Positions 1 through 11,741 of a stretch of 64,000 bases of DNA are shown in pieces. Source of the stretch: Ipomoea triloba (taxonomy: Eukaryota; Streptophyta; Magnoliopsida; Solanales; Convolvulaceae); assembly GCF_003576645.1 (NCBI RefSeq), contig NC_044930.1, positions 11,320,205 through 11,384,204 on the forward strand. The letters run 5' to 3'. Position 1 is the first letter of the stretch. Each line of letters begins with the position of its first letter. The position numbers were made by a program, and so were the translations under genes. The notes beneath the pieces were generated by a model. It was not told where the DNA came from and did no database searches. It worked only from the letters and a program-made list of their open reading frames with translations.

Positions 1-1542
1 AAAAAAAAAAAAAAAAAACTTAGAGTAAGGCGACTCCGTGTGTAGTATAAGTAACTTACTTGACCCCGGCTCACGGACTATCTTGTACTCACTTCATACT
101 TAATAGTAATACCCAATTGTCTAGAGTCCCTCGATCGACCAATCATTGTATACTATACTTCTATACACTCTGTTCCATTTGTTACACCATAGCAAACCCT
201 CTAGTCTAATATATGCAATATAATCCGTCTTTAATTACTTTTACTTAACAAAACAAAGAAGATTTAGATTAAAATTTAATTATTTTTAAAAATTGGGATA
301 TCTAGCTACAGTTTTCTGAGATGTTTGAAGATGAACTTATTCCTTTTTCCAACACAAAAAGCAAAGGCTTTGGGGTATTGATTGAGATTTGAGCTTTAGT
401 ATGAGGAATCAAAGCCTGAGATGGGCCTGGCTATGCTCCCATGGCACGCTAGTGCCATGACTAATTGTCCTTTTCTTTCTTTTGTACGATTTTAGTAACC
501 TTAATTAGAAAGCAACAACATAAAATATCTATATTGTCTAAAAAATTATGTGTCATGGTTGAAATGACTTTATCCTCCACCACCTTTTTTAGGACAAGAA
601 TAACGAGAGCTCTCAAGATTAAAATGGTTAGGTGTTTAGTCTTGTAAATCCCAACTTTGTAATTAGCAATTATTATAGTAAAATAAATAGGTTAAGTCTA
701 GCACTAGTTAGTGTGCTAATTGAAGACCAGACTGAATAGAATATGCACCAGAACCTTTGGAGCTAGCTGTTGGGAATTACACCAACTTACCTACTACAGC
801 TTGCAAAACAGATATAACTTGAGGTTATTTTACAAGAATATTTCTACCTCTCAATCAATGCCTCAAAGGTAAGATAATAATTGGTTCTACATATGAAGTC
901 ATGGGATTGCTTGTCTTACAAGATCAGAGTATTATATGTACGGATTAGAGAGAGGCTTAGTGTAGTGATTCGTCATCTGACTTGATGTCACGATTGAAGG
1001 CGACATGAATGACAAAAACGCTTAGGATGATGAAAAGTATGGATTGTATCCCTTATGTGCACATGAAAATTAGGGATCTGACCAATGTAGTGATTGTGTG
1101 ACTCGCGATTTACCTTTGTAGTGGTATACATAATTTGAATAAGGTTCACCATGTGCATGAAATACCCTGGTGAAAATATATTAGAATTGCATAACGTCAG
1201 AGTCGGACAGAACCAATCTTTATACATATAAAATTTTGTACCTTACAAGCATGAATTATATATCTCGTCATTTTGATTTAGAGTTCATAATGCTATGTGG
1301 ACCCTGGTCTGTTCATAATTTAAATTGTCGGACGGAACAAGATAGGCTGATATGGCTTCTAGCCTTCGTTGTTATCGTAAATAAACTTGTGGTCTTGTAT
1401 GTAGTAATGTACCATATGGTGGGCTATTTCGTTTAGCATTCAAAAATTTAGGTTACCTAACAAGGTTAGACGTTTAATAAAATTGTTCTTTATATTTTAT
1501 TGCATAGAGATAAATTTTCATTATATACACTATCAAAATATA
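1..1542. other. AT-rich intergenic DNA, no gene recognised
   Basis: Only short open frames of 60-80 codons without recognisable motifs occur here. No splice-supported exon, RNA gene or transposon terminus could be assigned. Confidence 0.5.
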
Positions 1543-1787
1543 ATACTCCACCTCTCCCATTTTATGTGTCTGGTTCAATTAACGAGTCTTGACTGAAGTT
1601 ATTTTAAATTCATAATATTAAATTTAGTATTAGTATGTAAAAATTTATATATTTAGAAACTACACTAAAAGCACTATTAAACACAAAAAATTAAATTTAA
1701 AAATAAGTAAAAAATAAACAAAGAAGAAAGAGTTGATTTGACCTATGAATAATAAGTAGGATAGTTAAAATGAGACATAGGGAGTAA
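1543..1787. mobile_element. Stowaway-like MITE
   Basis: About 245 bp, AT-rich. The left end (TACTCCACCTCTCCCATTTT) and the complement of the right end (ACTCCCTATGTCTCATTTTA) match each other and the widespread plant terminus of the CTCCCTCCGTCCCATTTTA type. This is a non-autonomous Tc1/mariner-derived element with TA at both edges. Confidence 0.6.
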
Positions 1788-1989
1788 TTTTTAACATACC
1801 AAATTCCATAGCAAAAAACATGAAAGTATAAAAAATTGTGTTAAATGATACTAACAAATAAATATTGTAAAAAATTTCTAATTATCAACGCATGTCAATA
1901 AATTAACTAGAAATATTGGTTGACGTCTTGTATTGTACTCATTCTTGTTTCCAGAATACATGTATATTGACCATAAATGAGTTTTACAG

Positions 1990-2258
1990 GTGTGTAAAAA
2001 CTTGTGTGAGACCGTCTCACGGATTTGTTCGTGAGACAGGTCGGGTTAAGATAAAATATAATACTTATACTAGAAAATGTATTACAGAGTACTAAATTAT
2101 GAATAAAATATTTATTACTTATATAGAAAAATGTAATACTTTTGAGTAAAAATGTAGTACTTTTATATTTTGATAAAGTATTATAATCATCAAAAGTGCA
2201 ATATTACTTATAAGGGAAAAATATAATACTTTTAATGAAAAAAGTAACACTTTAATAG
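1990..2258. mobile_element. MITE fragment, GTGAGACGGTCTCAC-terminal family
   Basis: It begins with a GTGTGAGACCGTCTCAC-like terminus, followed by a run of AATGTAATACTTTT-like words. The same structure recurs near 12.89, 27.95, 38.10 and 48.47 kb. The copy at 38.10 kb is the most complete and shows both inverted termini; this one lacks a clear right end. Confidence 0.5.
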
Positions 2259-2514
2259 CTCTGTTTGGCATAGCTTATTTGAAGCTACTAGTACGCTATA
2301 GCTCTGTTTGATAATGTTTCCAAAATAAGCTAGTAGCTTTCTAATTTTTTTTCATCTTTATCCATATTATTTTAAATAAATGGCATCCTTTACCCTTCTC
2401 AATTAAAACCCTTTTGGTCTTTTCTCTTCAATATGTTTGTTTGTAATTTCAATTTGACATTTGTGTATTTGAACATTAATTTTTATATGAACTAATAAAA
2501 TGACATTTTAAGTG

Positions 2515-2880
2515 GTCATTTTGTGGTACAATTAAAAGTGGGGTTCACATCCGATTGGGTTGGGTCAATGTGGATTCGGGTTCTTTGTAGTTAAACGAAG
2601 AGATCGATATATTGTACGATCAAAATGGATAATGGGTGAGAAATTGGTTCTCAAAGTAGACCCATTTGAGATAGAATTTGGGTGAGGAAAAAGCTTATGT
2701 AGCTTTTGTCCCACATTGGTTGGGAAAGAAAATTTGACCCACTATTTATACAAGCGCCCTTTTATGACTAGTTAATTTGTATAGCATAGAGACTCTCTTT
2801 CACGCACAGAAAGTACAAATCAAATCCCAAATACTTGACTCGTATACGTTGACAGTCGGGCACGAATGTCATCCAAAAAA
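2515..2880 (+). repeat. Dispersed LTR-like repeat, copy 1 of 3
   Basis: It shares ordered blocks (TTCGGGTTCTTTGTAGT, GGATAATGGGTGA, a TATTTATACAAGC TATA-like block, a TCACGC end) with 25,540-25,830 (+) and, inverted, with 27,680-27,900. The promoter-like order suggests a solo LTR or TRIM, but I could not fix termini or a target duplication. Confidence 0.4.
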
Positions 2881-3508
2881 TGACCCTTTGAGGCATTATG
2901 CTTTTGATGTTTATCATCTATAGTTTTATTACTTTTATATAATGAAGTAAGATTTGAAAAATCACTTATACTCCGTATCGTTTATTAAATATTGTTCATG
3001 TATCAAAAGTTCATTAGTTTACAGGAAATTAAATAAATTTTAGCAAAAATTATAATTTATGCTTCTCACAAATATGTCAATTATTTATGTCATCCATGAA
3101 TTATTAATGGTATAAATATTGTCTCTCAATTTTTAAAATGTGACATATATGGCGTTACTCTAATGACATGTTTGGTTCATGGAATAGGTTAGTAATGGAA
3201 TAGCATTCCTTAGAATAAACCTATTCCATTGTTTGGTTCGGTCATTTGGTTATGTGAATAGCATTCCTAGAAATGAGCTATTACCTTTGCAAAGAGAATA
3301 TCCATTCCTAAGGGTGCTTTGGTATAAGCTATTCACATGCCCTTGTGAATAGCTTTTATATTGAAAATACCAAAAATACCCTTTATAATTTATTTAATAT
3401 TTATATTTAATAAATATAATGTATTATATAAATGTATATATATATATAATTCATTATGATTTTATCTATCATTAAATATATATTTAAATAAATTATATAT
3501 ATATATAT

Positions 3509-4288
3509 GAGCGCACTCCCATGCGAACTGCTGCTCAAGAAAGAAATGAGAACACTTCACAGCCGTCTACATGTCCAGGTCAACGAATCAGATACAATTT
3601 TTAAAAAAATGACGCGGTGACATTTTCGTAAATAACTGGAACTTTGGTACACCTAGTGTCACTTACAAGTGCACCTAGTTTCACTTATAAGTGCACATAT
3701 TTTCATTTACAAATGCACCTATTTTCGCAACTATTTTCACTTACAAGTGCAAATAATTTACCTTATTAATATTTATGCAACTATTTTCAAAAATATTTTC
3801 ACTTACAGATGCAAGTAATTTACCTTGTTAATATTCATGCGCCTGGTGCAATCTAGGTGCACCTAGTTATAATATTATATGCACTTAGTATTGATGCTTA
3901 GTGTACAATTCACTTGCACCTGTAATACATTTTACTTGCATCTGCAATACATTTTACTTGCACTTCTGCAAGTAATTTACTTTGTTAATATTCATGCACC
4001 TGGGTGCAACCTAGGTGCACCTAGTTATAACATTAGGTGCACTTAATATTGATGCTCATTGTATAATTTGCTTGCACTTGTAATACATTTTACTTGCACG
4101 TGTGTACCTATTTTCACTTACAAGTGCAAGTAATTTACCTTGTTAACATTTATGCACCTGGGTGCACCTAGTTATAACATTACGTGCACTTAGTTATAAC
4201 TTTAGGTGCAACTACATTCCAGACACGTGGCGCGCTGCGATTCGTCCGAAGTTCTCTCCTTGACGGCCCGTACGCACCTAAACGCGAT
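3509..4288 (+). mobile_element. Micron-like element embedded in (TA)n, copy 1
   Basis: About 780 bp, bounded on the left by (TA)n ending near 3,508 and on the right by (TA)n at 4,289-4,308. The interior is made of degenerate short repeats of GTGCACCTAG, ACAAGTGCAAGTAATTTAC and TTATAACATTAGGTGCAC. A second copy lies inverted at 37,150-37,908, also between (TA)n tracts. Relatives occur at 32,834-33,660 and 47,427-48,011. The arrangement matches the microsatellite-targeting Micron elements described in rice. Confidence 0.6.
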
Positions 4289-4738
4289 CATATATATATA
4301 TATATATAGAAGTCTATTCAGGTGAGGACTAATGTATTATAGAGGATTTTGAGGATCAATTCTAGCCATTGATTTCTAAAAATTAATGGTGTAGATTTAG
4401 GTAATGCATACATACACACATGTATTTTTTTTTTTTTAATCTAAGTTGTCTTTATTTAATAACTCTTTAATATAAATATGTATTTTTATTATAATGTGGA
4501 GCAATAATTATAATAATACTAAAAAATAATAATAATAATTTCTCAACCTGTGTACGTGTTAACAAGAGAGAACTGTGCCTGAAAATATGTAATTGTATTT
4601 ACTTAGGCTATTTATATAGAAGAATTAAGAATACTAACCACATATTCAAACTCAAAAAACTTAGGCTAAGAGTTAATCTCTCAACCTCCCATTTATCTCT
4701 CCTACAAATATATTATTATTATAATAATAATTATTATT

Positions 4739-4749
4739 GTTATTGTTTG

Positions 4750-4801
<52 letters not shown>
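4739..4801. repeat. (TTA)n microsatellite
   Basis: About 20 uninterrupted ATT/TTA units. Confidence 0.9.
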
Positions 4802-4802
<1 letters not shown>

Positions 4803-5006
4803 GCATACATACACACATGTATGTTTGTTTATATTTGAATTGTCTTTGGGTTTGTTTTGTTATCAGCGGTTAGCAGTTAGCGGTAGCAGATTGTATTAGC
4901 AGGTTTGACCAGCGGAATGTATTAGCGGTTTGTAAAAAGATGTTTGGTAAAATTATCTGTTTAGATTAGCGGTTAACATGTAAAATGACCAAAAGAGTAT
5001 ATATAT

Positions 5007-5061
5007 AATAATAATAATAATAGTGATAATAATAATATTAATAATAATAATAGTAATAGTG

Positions 5062-5095
<34 letters not shown>
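5007..5095. repeat. (TAA)n microsatellite
   Basis: Imperfect then perfect AAT units that create spurious poly-Ile open frames on both strands. Confidence 0.9.
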
Positions 5096-5097
<2 letters not shown>

Positions 5098-5120
5098 CCA
5101 AAAAAAAAAAAAACTATAAA

Positions 5121-5287
5121 GATGTGGGATCTTTTGATCCCACATCGTAAGTTTTTAAAAAAAGGGGCGTTGAGCTCCCTTATAAAAGGGAGCTCAACGC
5201 CCCACATTTTCTCTTGCCCATCCCACATCGGATGGGCAAGAGAAAGAGAAGCCTGAGGCTTCTATATTAAAGAAGCCTCAGGCTTCT
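5121..5287. repeat. Cluster of four consecutive perfect inverted repeats
   Basis: Four hairpins in 167 bp. (1) 5,121-5,146: 11-bp arms, 4-nt loop. (2) 5,164-5,203: 18-bp arms, 4-nt loop. (3) 5,211-5,242: 13-bp arms, 6-nt loop. (4) 5,247-5,287: 17-bp arms, 7-nt loop, each arm itself nearly palindromic. All arms are perfect matches. The cluster sits in a hAT-like MITE whose right end reads GCTGCTAACCAAACATGGCC. Confidence 0.9.
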
Positions 5288-6344
5288 AAGCAGGGAGGGT
5301 GTTTTGGGGAAGAATCCTTAAAACGCCAACCCCAAATGCTGCTACCAGCAGCGTTTGGGATTTCAGCAGTTTGGAGCAAACCGCTGCTCCAAACCGCTGT
5401 TAACCAAACATTTTCTTTAGCGGTTTGACTTGGTCAAACCGTTAAAGATGGTTAAATCCGTCAAATTTTGACGGATTCGCTGCTAACCAAACATGGCCTT
5501 TAACTAATACTACGTAATTCTTTAATATAAATGTGTTTTTATTATAATATGGAGTAATAATAATTCAAAATAAAAACAAAAATAAAAATAAAAGTTATTA
5601 TTATTTTGAATAATCATCATCATTATTATTATTATTGTTTTGTATAAGGGTATTTATGTCTTTAAAATTATTATTATTGTTTTGTATAAGGGTATTTATG
5701 TCTTTAAAACATATTCCATTTCTATTCCTTTAACCAATCAAACATTGGAATAAAATTCTTAAAGTCCATTCCTTCATCGAACCAAACAATAGAATATAAT
5801 TTATGTTCTATTCTCTACATAGTCCATTCCTTCATCGAACCAAACAACAGAATATAATTTATGTTATATTCTCTACCTATTCCATTCCATGTGAATACTA
5901 TTCATATTCCCTCCAAATCTCCAAATTCATTCCGTGAACCAAACATGCTGTAAAAAGAATAATTTTACTTTACATTAATTTTACAATAGGATTTTATATT
6001 TATTAACTTAATTTTTATTAATGTTTGAAATTTATTATGTTGCCATATAATTCTCTAAAAGATGTAATCATATTCATATTAAATTAACCCACATAATTCT
6101 CTAAAAGACGTAATCTAATTATATTAATCAATTTGATGAGAATACTCATAGATTTAACACTCATTTAACAAAAACTTTAATAGAGGACTATTTGTGGTAA
6201 AAAATGAAAGTCAAGGTACGTATTTTGGTCGAATGAAAAGTTGAGGACTAAAATGAGTACTAACTCAATAGTCAGAGTATCATTTGTGTTTTAAGTAAAG
6301 AAATGATGGCCGTTATATTTGACAAATCTCGTATTTTTGGCGTG

Positions 6345-7083
6345 TTCACGACAAAATGAAACTACAGTGTATCTAAAATAAAATTGAATAACTTGTCTCA
6401 CATATTGTGTTTATATTATCAAATGAAACTGTAATTGATTTGAAATGATACTTTAATTGTATTGAAATGAAACTACAATATGCATGTATAAAATGAAACT
6501 AAATAACATGCCTCACATATTGAGTGTATATTGTCAAATGAAATTGTAGTTGATCGAATTGAAATTATACTTTAGTTGTGCTGAAATAAAACTACAGTAT
6601 GTATAAAAAGAAACTGAATAACATGTCTCACATATTGAGTGTATATTGTCAAATGAAATTATAGTTATATCAAAATGTTACTTTAGTTGTGTTGTAATAA
6701 AACTACATTGTATATAAAATGAAACTAAATAACAATTTCACATATTTGAGTGTATATTATCTAATGAAATCGTAGTTGAATTAGAGTTATAATTTAGGGT
6801 TGTTGTAATAAGACTACAACGCGTATAAAATGAAATTCAATAACAGGTCTCACTGTAATAAGACTACTATATGTATAAAGTCAAATAAAATTGTAGTTAA
6901 AACAAAATGAAACTTTAGTTGTTCTTAAATGAATTTACAATGTATATAAAATGAAACTAAATATGTTATACAAACAGAATTAATTACACGGAATGGGTGC
7001 CGTTTCTTTTCATTAAAAGAAACAACACAGTTTTGGACTATGGTTCACACAGCTGTGTGGACCATAGTCCACAGTAAAATTTT
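6345..7083. repeat. Internally repetitive element A (AAACTGNAGT family)
   Basis: Degenerate direct repeats of roughly 100-120 bp containing TGAAACTACAGTATG, AATAACATGTCTCACATATTG and AGTGTATATTGTCAAATGAAA. The right end (TTTTCATTAAAAGAAACAAC, then a GTGGACCATAGTCCAC palindrome) matches the ends of related elements at 12,118-12,740 and 23,955-24,721. No coding capacity; probably a non-autonomous DNA transposon. Confidence 0.55.
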
Positions 7084-7122
7084 CAGTTTTGAAGACCCTA
7101 CGAATTGCAATTTTCTCCAAAG

Positions 7123-7443
7123 TAGGGGTGTAAACGACCCGAGCTCGAGTTCATTAAGGAAGGAGCTCGAGCTCGGCAATTTTCGAACTGCTCGAGTTCA
7201 TGCTCGAACTTGAGTTTGATTTTAAGATCGAATTTAACCTGTTTGATTTTAAATTCATGTTTCAATTAAAAATAAACTATATATAAATATATATATGCTT
7301 GCGAGCAGCTCGATGAGCCACAAGCTAAGACATTAGAGCTCGAGCTCGGCTCGATTATTAAACGAGCCGCTCGAGCTTGGCTAGAGCTCGAGCTGAGTTT
7401 TGACCGAGCGGTTCGCGAACCGCTCGCCTCATTTACACCCCTA
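7123..7443. mobile_element. hAT-type MITE with TAGGGGTGTAAA termini
   Basis: The left terminus TAGGGGTGTAAACGA and right terminus TCATTTACACCCCTA are inverted repeats. The interior is full of GAGCTCGAGC-type palindromic words. Length about 321 bp, non-coding. Termini starting TAGGGGTGTNAA are typical of plant non-autonomous hAT elements. Confidence 0.65.
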
Positions 7444-7790
7444 TACGGCTATACCAAAGTGCTCATCAAAAATCTGCTTTTACCTTTAAAAACTACTTAA
7501 AAATATAAATCAAATATGACTCAATTTTTAAAAATAAACTTATAAGAGTCTTGATCGAATACACATGCTTAACGTTGATAATTGATAGCAGTTTACAATG
7601 CAACAATTGAGTGGAGAACATTACGAAATCCCCTCTTTACGCTTTACACAGTCAAGTTGACTTGGTTTCATTGCAGCGACCAAGCGACTGCGAGTTTATG
7701 TAATTTTAGGGAAATTTAATTTAATAAAAAACAATCACTCCTTAGTCCTTAATGCCCCGCACTGCACCACACCGCATTGAAGGATCAAGG

Positions 7791-9523
7791 ATGAGATTGG
7801 ATTCCTACTATTCTCTTCTACTGCTGCTGCTCGCTTACTTCAATCTCGCCGCCGGTAAATCCTTTCTCTTCTTTTCTCCTTCGAAAATTCCATGGCAAAT
7901 CACCACTTTCATCGCCCCAACAAACCCTAATTTTTATTTTTTTTTGTTTTAAATGCATGCGTTTCTTTGCGAATTCTTTACTAATTTTTAAGTGGATCGG
8001 TTGTTTTTGTGAACTATCGCCGTATAACCTGCAATTTTTCGAATTTACTAAATTGAGAAGGAAAGTTGTAAAAGTTGGCATTTTTAATTCCTGCAAAATG
8101 TTGGATATTGTGGCAAACTGTTTATATTAAAGATATTTCTGATTTGTAGTTGGAAATGGGAATGATAAGATTTTTAGGAAACGGAAACCCGGCGCCTGAA
8201 TTACTCCACTTTGGATTGTCAGTATGTGATACTCTGCTTATATCGTCTTAGTGTCAATGGGTAGATTAGAAACTGGGAAATATAGTGATGTTGACGCTAC
8301 ATGTCTGTTTTTAGAAGTTAAAGGATTTAACAGTTTTGCATCTCAAATGATTCAGGGAAAGATGGAGTGTGTATTTCACCTGGTGGTCGTTTCCCTAAAT
8401 TTTCCAACGAAGGAAAACCTCCAAGGAAAGTGAACAAAGGGCCAAGAGATTTGAACCTTTGCAGGGTGTTTCGTGGGAAGACTTGCTGTGATATAACTCA
8501 GACTCATCCTACATTGCTGTCCATTAGGAGGCTGGCTTCTACAGGGGAAGCGAGCCAAGAGTGCTTGCACTTGTGGGAAATGTTGGAATGCTCCATCTGT
8601 GATCCACGCGTTGGTGTCCAACCCGGACCTCCTGTTATATGTGCATCTCTCTGTGATAGAGTATACCAAGCCTGCTCTAACGCATACTTTGTGGTGGATG
8701 CAAAGACACAGGTTTCTTCAGTATTCCTTATGTGACTGATTTATACATTTTGGATGTTTTTTTAACATTTGAGCTGAGTGCTGCTTTGTCATTCCATGAC
8801 ATGTATGATGTATCGTGCCTGATTATTATAAAATTGCATGTCAGGTTCTTGCACCATGTGGGGTAAATGACTTTGTTTGTGGTAGGGCCTCAGAGTGGAT
8901 CTCTAATGGCACAGAGCTCTGCCGCGTTGCAGGTTTTTCTGTCAAATCTTTGTATGACGATCCAGAAGAAGTATCTTGCTATGGTGGGAAATCTAGTAGG
9001 GATCACGTAGCTAAATCATGGGGAGGGTCTCACTCCAAGTTTGCTCAAACTGCTCAGAGTTCAAGTGCGCTAGAAGATTTCAAGCACTGGGTGGAGGACA
9101 TGCTTTTCAGTGAAAGAGTATCTTGGGCAATAGGCGGAATGGTTCTCACTGCAGGACTTCTGTTTGTCAGGTAAACCTTCTATTAAGATGACATCTCTTA
9201 TTCTCTGTAGGGGGAGGCTGGGAGCGATGGGAAGGTCTGGGGATGGAAATGAATTTCTTGGAAAATATGAATTGCAATATCTACATGCCGGTGCATTTAA
9301 GTGTAAAATTTAGTGTGCGCTTTCCTTTTTTCAATCAAGGACATAAGTAGTATCAAATATTAACATTTCTCCGCATCTTGCTCATTTTATCACATTCTTA
9401 TGCAGCCAACGCAGAAACCGCAGACAACGCTACAAACAAGCAGCTATACAACGTGCTGCCAAAAAATTGAACTCAGGTTCTCCCCGGGGCAGGGAAGCAA
9501 GAAGGCAAGTGGAAGATAAATAG
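7791..9523 (+). CDS. Folate-receptor-like cysteine-rich type I membrane protein
   Basis: Four exons with GT-AG junctions: 7,791-7,854, 8,356-8,711, 8,845-9,170 and 9,406-9,523. They total 864 nt (287 residues plus stop) and phases agree throughout. The start at 7,791 places a hydrophobic signal peptide (a run of six Leu, then AYFNLAAG) at residues 1-22; an in-frame ATG at 7,752 would add 13 residues. Residues about 25-190 are cysteine-rich (CISPGG, CRVF, TCCDIT, ECSICDP, ICASLCDRVYQAC, LAPCGVNDFVCG, TELC), the pattern of the plant folate-receptor-like family (Pfam Folate_rec). A single membrane helix at about 233-248 is followed by a strongly basic cytosolic tail. Ligand unknown: plant members are named by similarity and folate binding is not implied. 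It converges on the phosphatase gene downstream. Confidence 0.85.
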
Positions 9524-10197
9524 TGGATTGTTATATTAACGTGTGTTCACAGGTCTAGTTGTAGTTTCTAAAGTTTCTGCTATCCCACTGCCTTGTTTTG
9601 TGTTTTCTTCTCTAACTGCACACACTCATATATAAAAATTACTCTTCTTAACGAAATCATATGCTTTTGTGGTTGTGCCCTAAAGGGCCGTGCCACACAG
9701 AGAGGAGTAAGAACAATACTGTCAATTGTGGGGTGAATATTTATTTGCCCTGATAGAATACCTCTGGTGCGATCATTTTTTTCCCCAAGAACAGGAACAT
9801 AACATTTACACCTTTTGCTAATTTATCTAACTTTTATGAACACAAAATTACAGTATCGAAAACTGAAAGAACTCAGTTCAATCGCCAATTTCAAACGTGG
9901 ATGCTAATTACAAATACAGTGAACAAACAAAGGGTGTCAGTAGTAACAACTTGAACATGAACATTTTAAATTCTCAGAATACATCTTTATGTTTATGTCA
10001 TATAAACATCACTTTCTTCGACATTCTTAGAATGGTGGAAATCCCATGGCCAAAATGGTCTGAATGTTAACGGTTCGTGTAGGACAGCTCTCTCCTCAGA
10101 GAGCTTGTCAACTAAAAGAGGAAAGAAGAATAATGGTTGTTGTAGTCCCTATTTACTGTGACAGTCTTCTCCATATACAGTTCCTACTTTATCAGGT
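9524..10197. other. Convergent 3' intergenic region
   Basis: About 0.67 kb between the stop codons of the folate-receptor-like gene (+) and the PP1 gene (-). It presumably holds both 3' UTRs. No other feature seen. Confidence 0.6.
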
Positions 10198-11741
10198 TCA
10201 TCCCATTCTTGGTGGCTGTTCATTTGGAAAACAAGGCAAAGTTGTTAGAGAAAGAAATGAGGAGCAGCAACACAAGAAGCAGATATCAAAATAATAAATC
10301 CTGCATTGGTGGGGTATACCTTCTTAAGAGGCACCTTTGAATTGGTTGGTGCTGGCTTTAGTATTTGGAAAGAACACACTAGTTGTTCATCGACACTTAA
10401 TAGGGCACCTGCATTGTCAAATTCCCCTCCATAATTTGGAGCTGAAAATATTGTAACAAGTCTTCGTTTAGCGAAGAATTCATATCCATCCTCCACTACC
10501 TGCAATGGAAGATGTATAATAGATGGGTGGAATCCGGGATAAGAAAAGAGAATTCCATAATAGGCATGGATACCTGATGGCCTCTGCAAATGAGGTCTAA
10601 ATCGGTTTTGTCCAAGAACTCTGCAACAGCGTCGGCCCCAAAAGTGCTGGAAACGCCTCGATCACTGTCAGACCAACCATTTATTCTGGGATTGGGGTCA
10701 GACCAGAGGAGATCACAGAGCAGACCGCTATCTGGAACATCCGTGGGTCGCTCAATCTCCGTGATTTGGTCCAATCTGTTTAGGTCTGGGGAGAGGCCAC
10801 CATGCATGCATATGATCTTTTCATCAATTAGTGCAGCCACAGGCAAACAATTGAAGCACTCAGTGAATATCTTCCAAAGCCGCACATTAAACCTCCTCTT
10901 ACACTCATCATAAAATCCATAAATCCTGTTGATTTTGGCTTCTTCATGGTTCCCCCTGAGCAGGAACACTTTGTCAGGATACCGCACTTTATACGCCAGT
11001 AACAAGCATATCGTCTCCAGGCTCTGCTTGCCTCGATCAACATAGTCCCCCAGAAACAGATAGTTCGCTGCAGGAGGGTACCCGCTGTACTCCAACATCC
11101 TCAATAGGTCTTGGTATTGCCCGTGTATGTCACCTGCATCATCTTCATCTTATCAACACGTAACATTACACGTTTATATTCATATATCATATGCTCAACA
11201 CCTCCCCTAACACATGTGCAAGCTGGTTACTTTTTGGAACGATGGGCTCCAAGCAACATGTGGACCCCATGGCTTGCCTTTTGGGTGTAGTTGATTTTGA
11301 TAGCAAATTGAAGCATGTGCTTCATTTCAACTAAAAGTCTAATATCTTATCTGCACACAAATCCTATAGAATCCCCCTTTCTCCAATATATCCATTATTT
11401 CTGCAATTACTTGAAAACATAGAAATACCTATACAAAGAGGTAATGAGGAGGGGGATTGAAAACATCCTAGATGATTTCACATTGTTTGGGCAAGCTAGA
11501 CATAAAGATTGAGAAGAAGAAGAAGAAAAAATAGCGTACCGCAGATGCTGATAGGGGCATGGAGATGAAGGAGAATAGGCTGAGAAAGGAAGATTTGGCG
11601 AGCGTTGACACAAAGTTGGCGGATCTCAGCCTCGGAGAGCTGCACTTGTTTCCCTCCCTTGCCTTCCAATAGCCTCCTTATGATATCATCCAATACCCCA
11701 TTCTCCATCGTCCCCTCCATTGTCATCGTCGTCGTGCTCAT
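10198..11741 (-). CDS. TOPP: Serine/threonine protein phosphatase PP1 catalytic subunit, TOPP8/9-like
   Basis: Four exons on the minus strand: 11,741-11,540, 11,133-10,574, 10,499-10,320 and 10,215-10,198. They total 960 nt, giving 319 residues, normal for plant PP1. The phosphoprotein-phosphatase metal-binding motifs are all present in order: GDIHGQ, GDYVDRG, RGNHE, the H of ICRGHQ, and SAPNY, plus LSPDL. It dephosphorylates Ser/Thr residues in complex with regulatory subunits in nucleus and cytosol. [12 protein letters not shown], and [11 protein letters not shown] with Gly where most PP1 enzymes have Cys, match my recollection of the Arabidopsis TOPP8/TOPP9 branch. The last exon encodes only five residues (PPRMG) and is the least certain part, though it agrees with the short PLKK-x-P-x-MG tail of that branch. 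An upstream in-frame TTG is not used; the first ATG is 11,741. Confidence 0.92.

Larger units (their letters stand above)
3165..5955. mobile_element. Composite hAT-like element with long inverted arms, carrying nested insertions
   Basis: The left arm (from about 3,165; ATGTTTGGTTCATGGAAT and tracts rich in ATTCC and ATTCCA) is mirrored by the right arm (about 5,650-5,955; ends ATTCCGTGAACCAAACAT). The inner arm sequence AAAATACCAAAAATACCC matches the inverted AAGGGTATTTATG near 5,655. The space between holds a (TA)n-embedded element at 3,509-4,288, (TTA)n and (TAA)n microsatellites, and a second hAT-like MITE with four hairpins (about 4,865-5,495). The nesting is inferred from the inverted arms. 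Confidence 0.5.

Noticed and set aside
10590..10913. Plus-strand 107-codon frame
   Set aside because: Antisense shadow of the PP1 exon 2. Likewise, minus-strand frames at 60,397-61,772 are shadows of the pectin methylesterase, and 18,719-20,873 plus frames are shadows of Copia pol.
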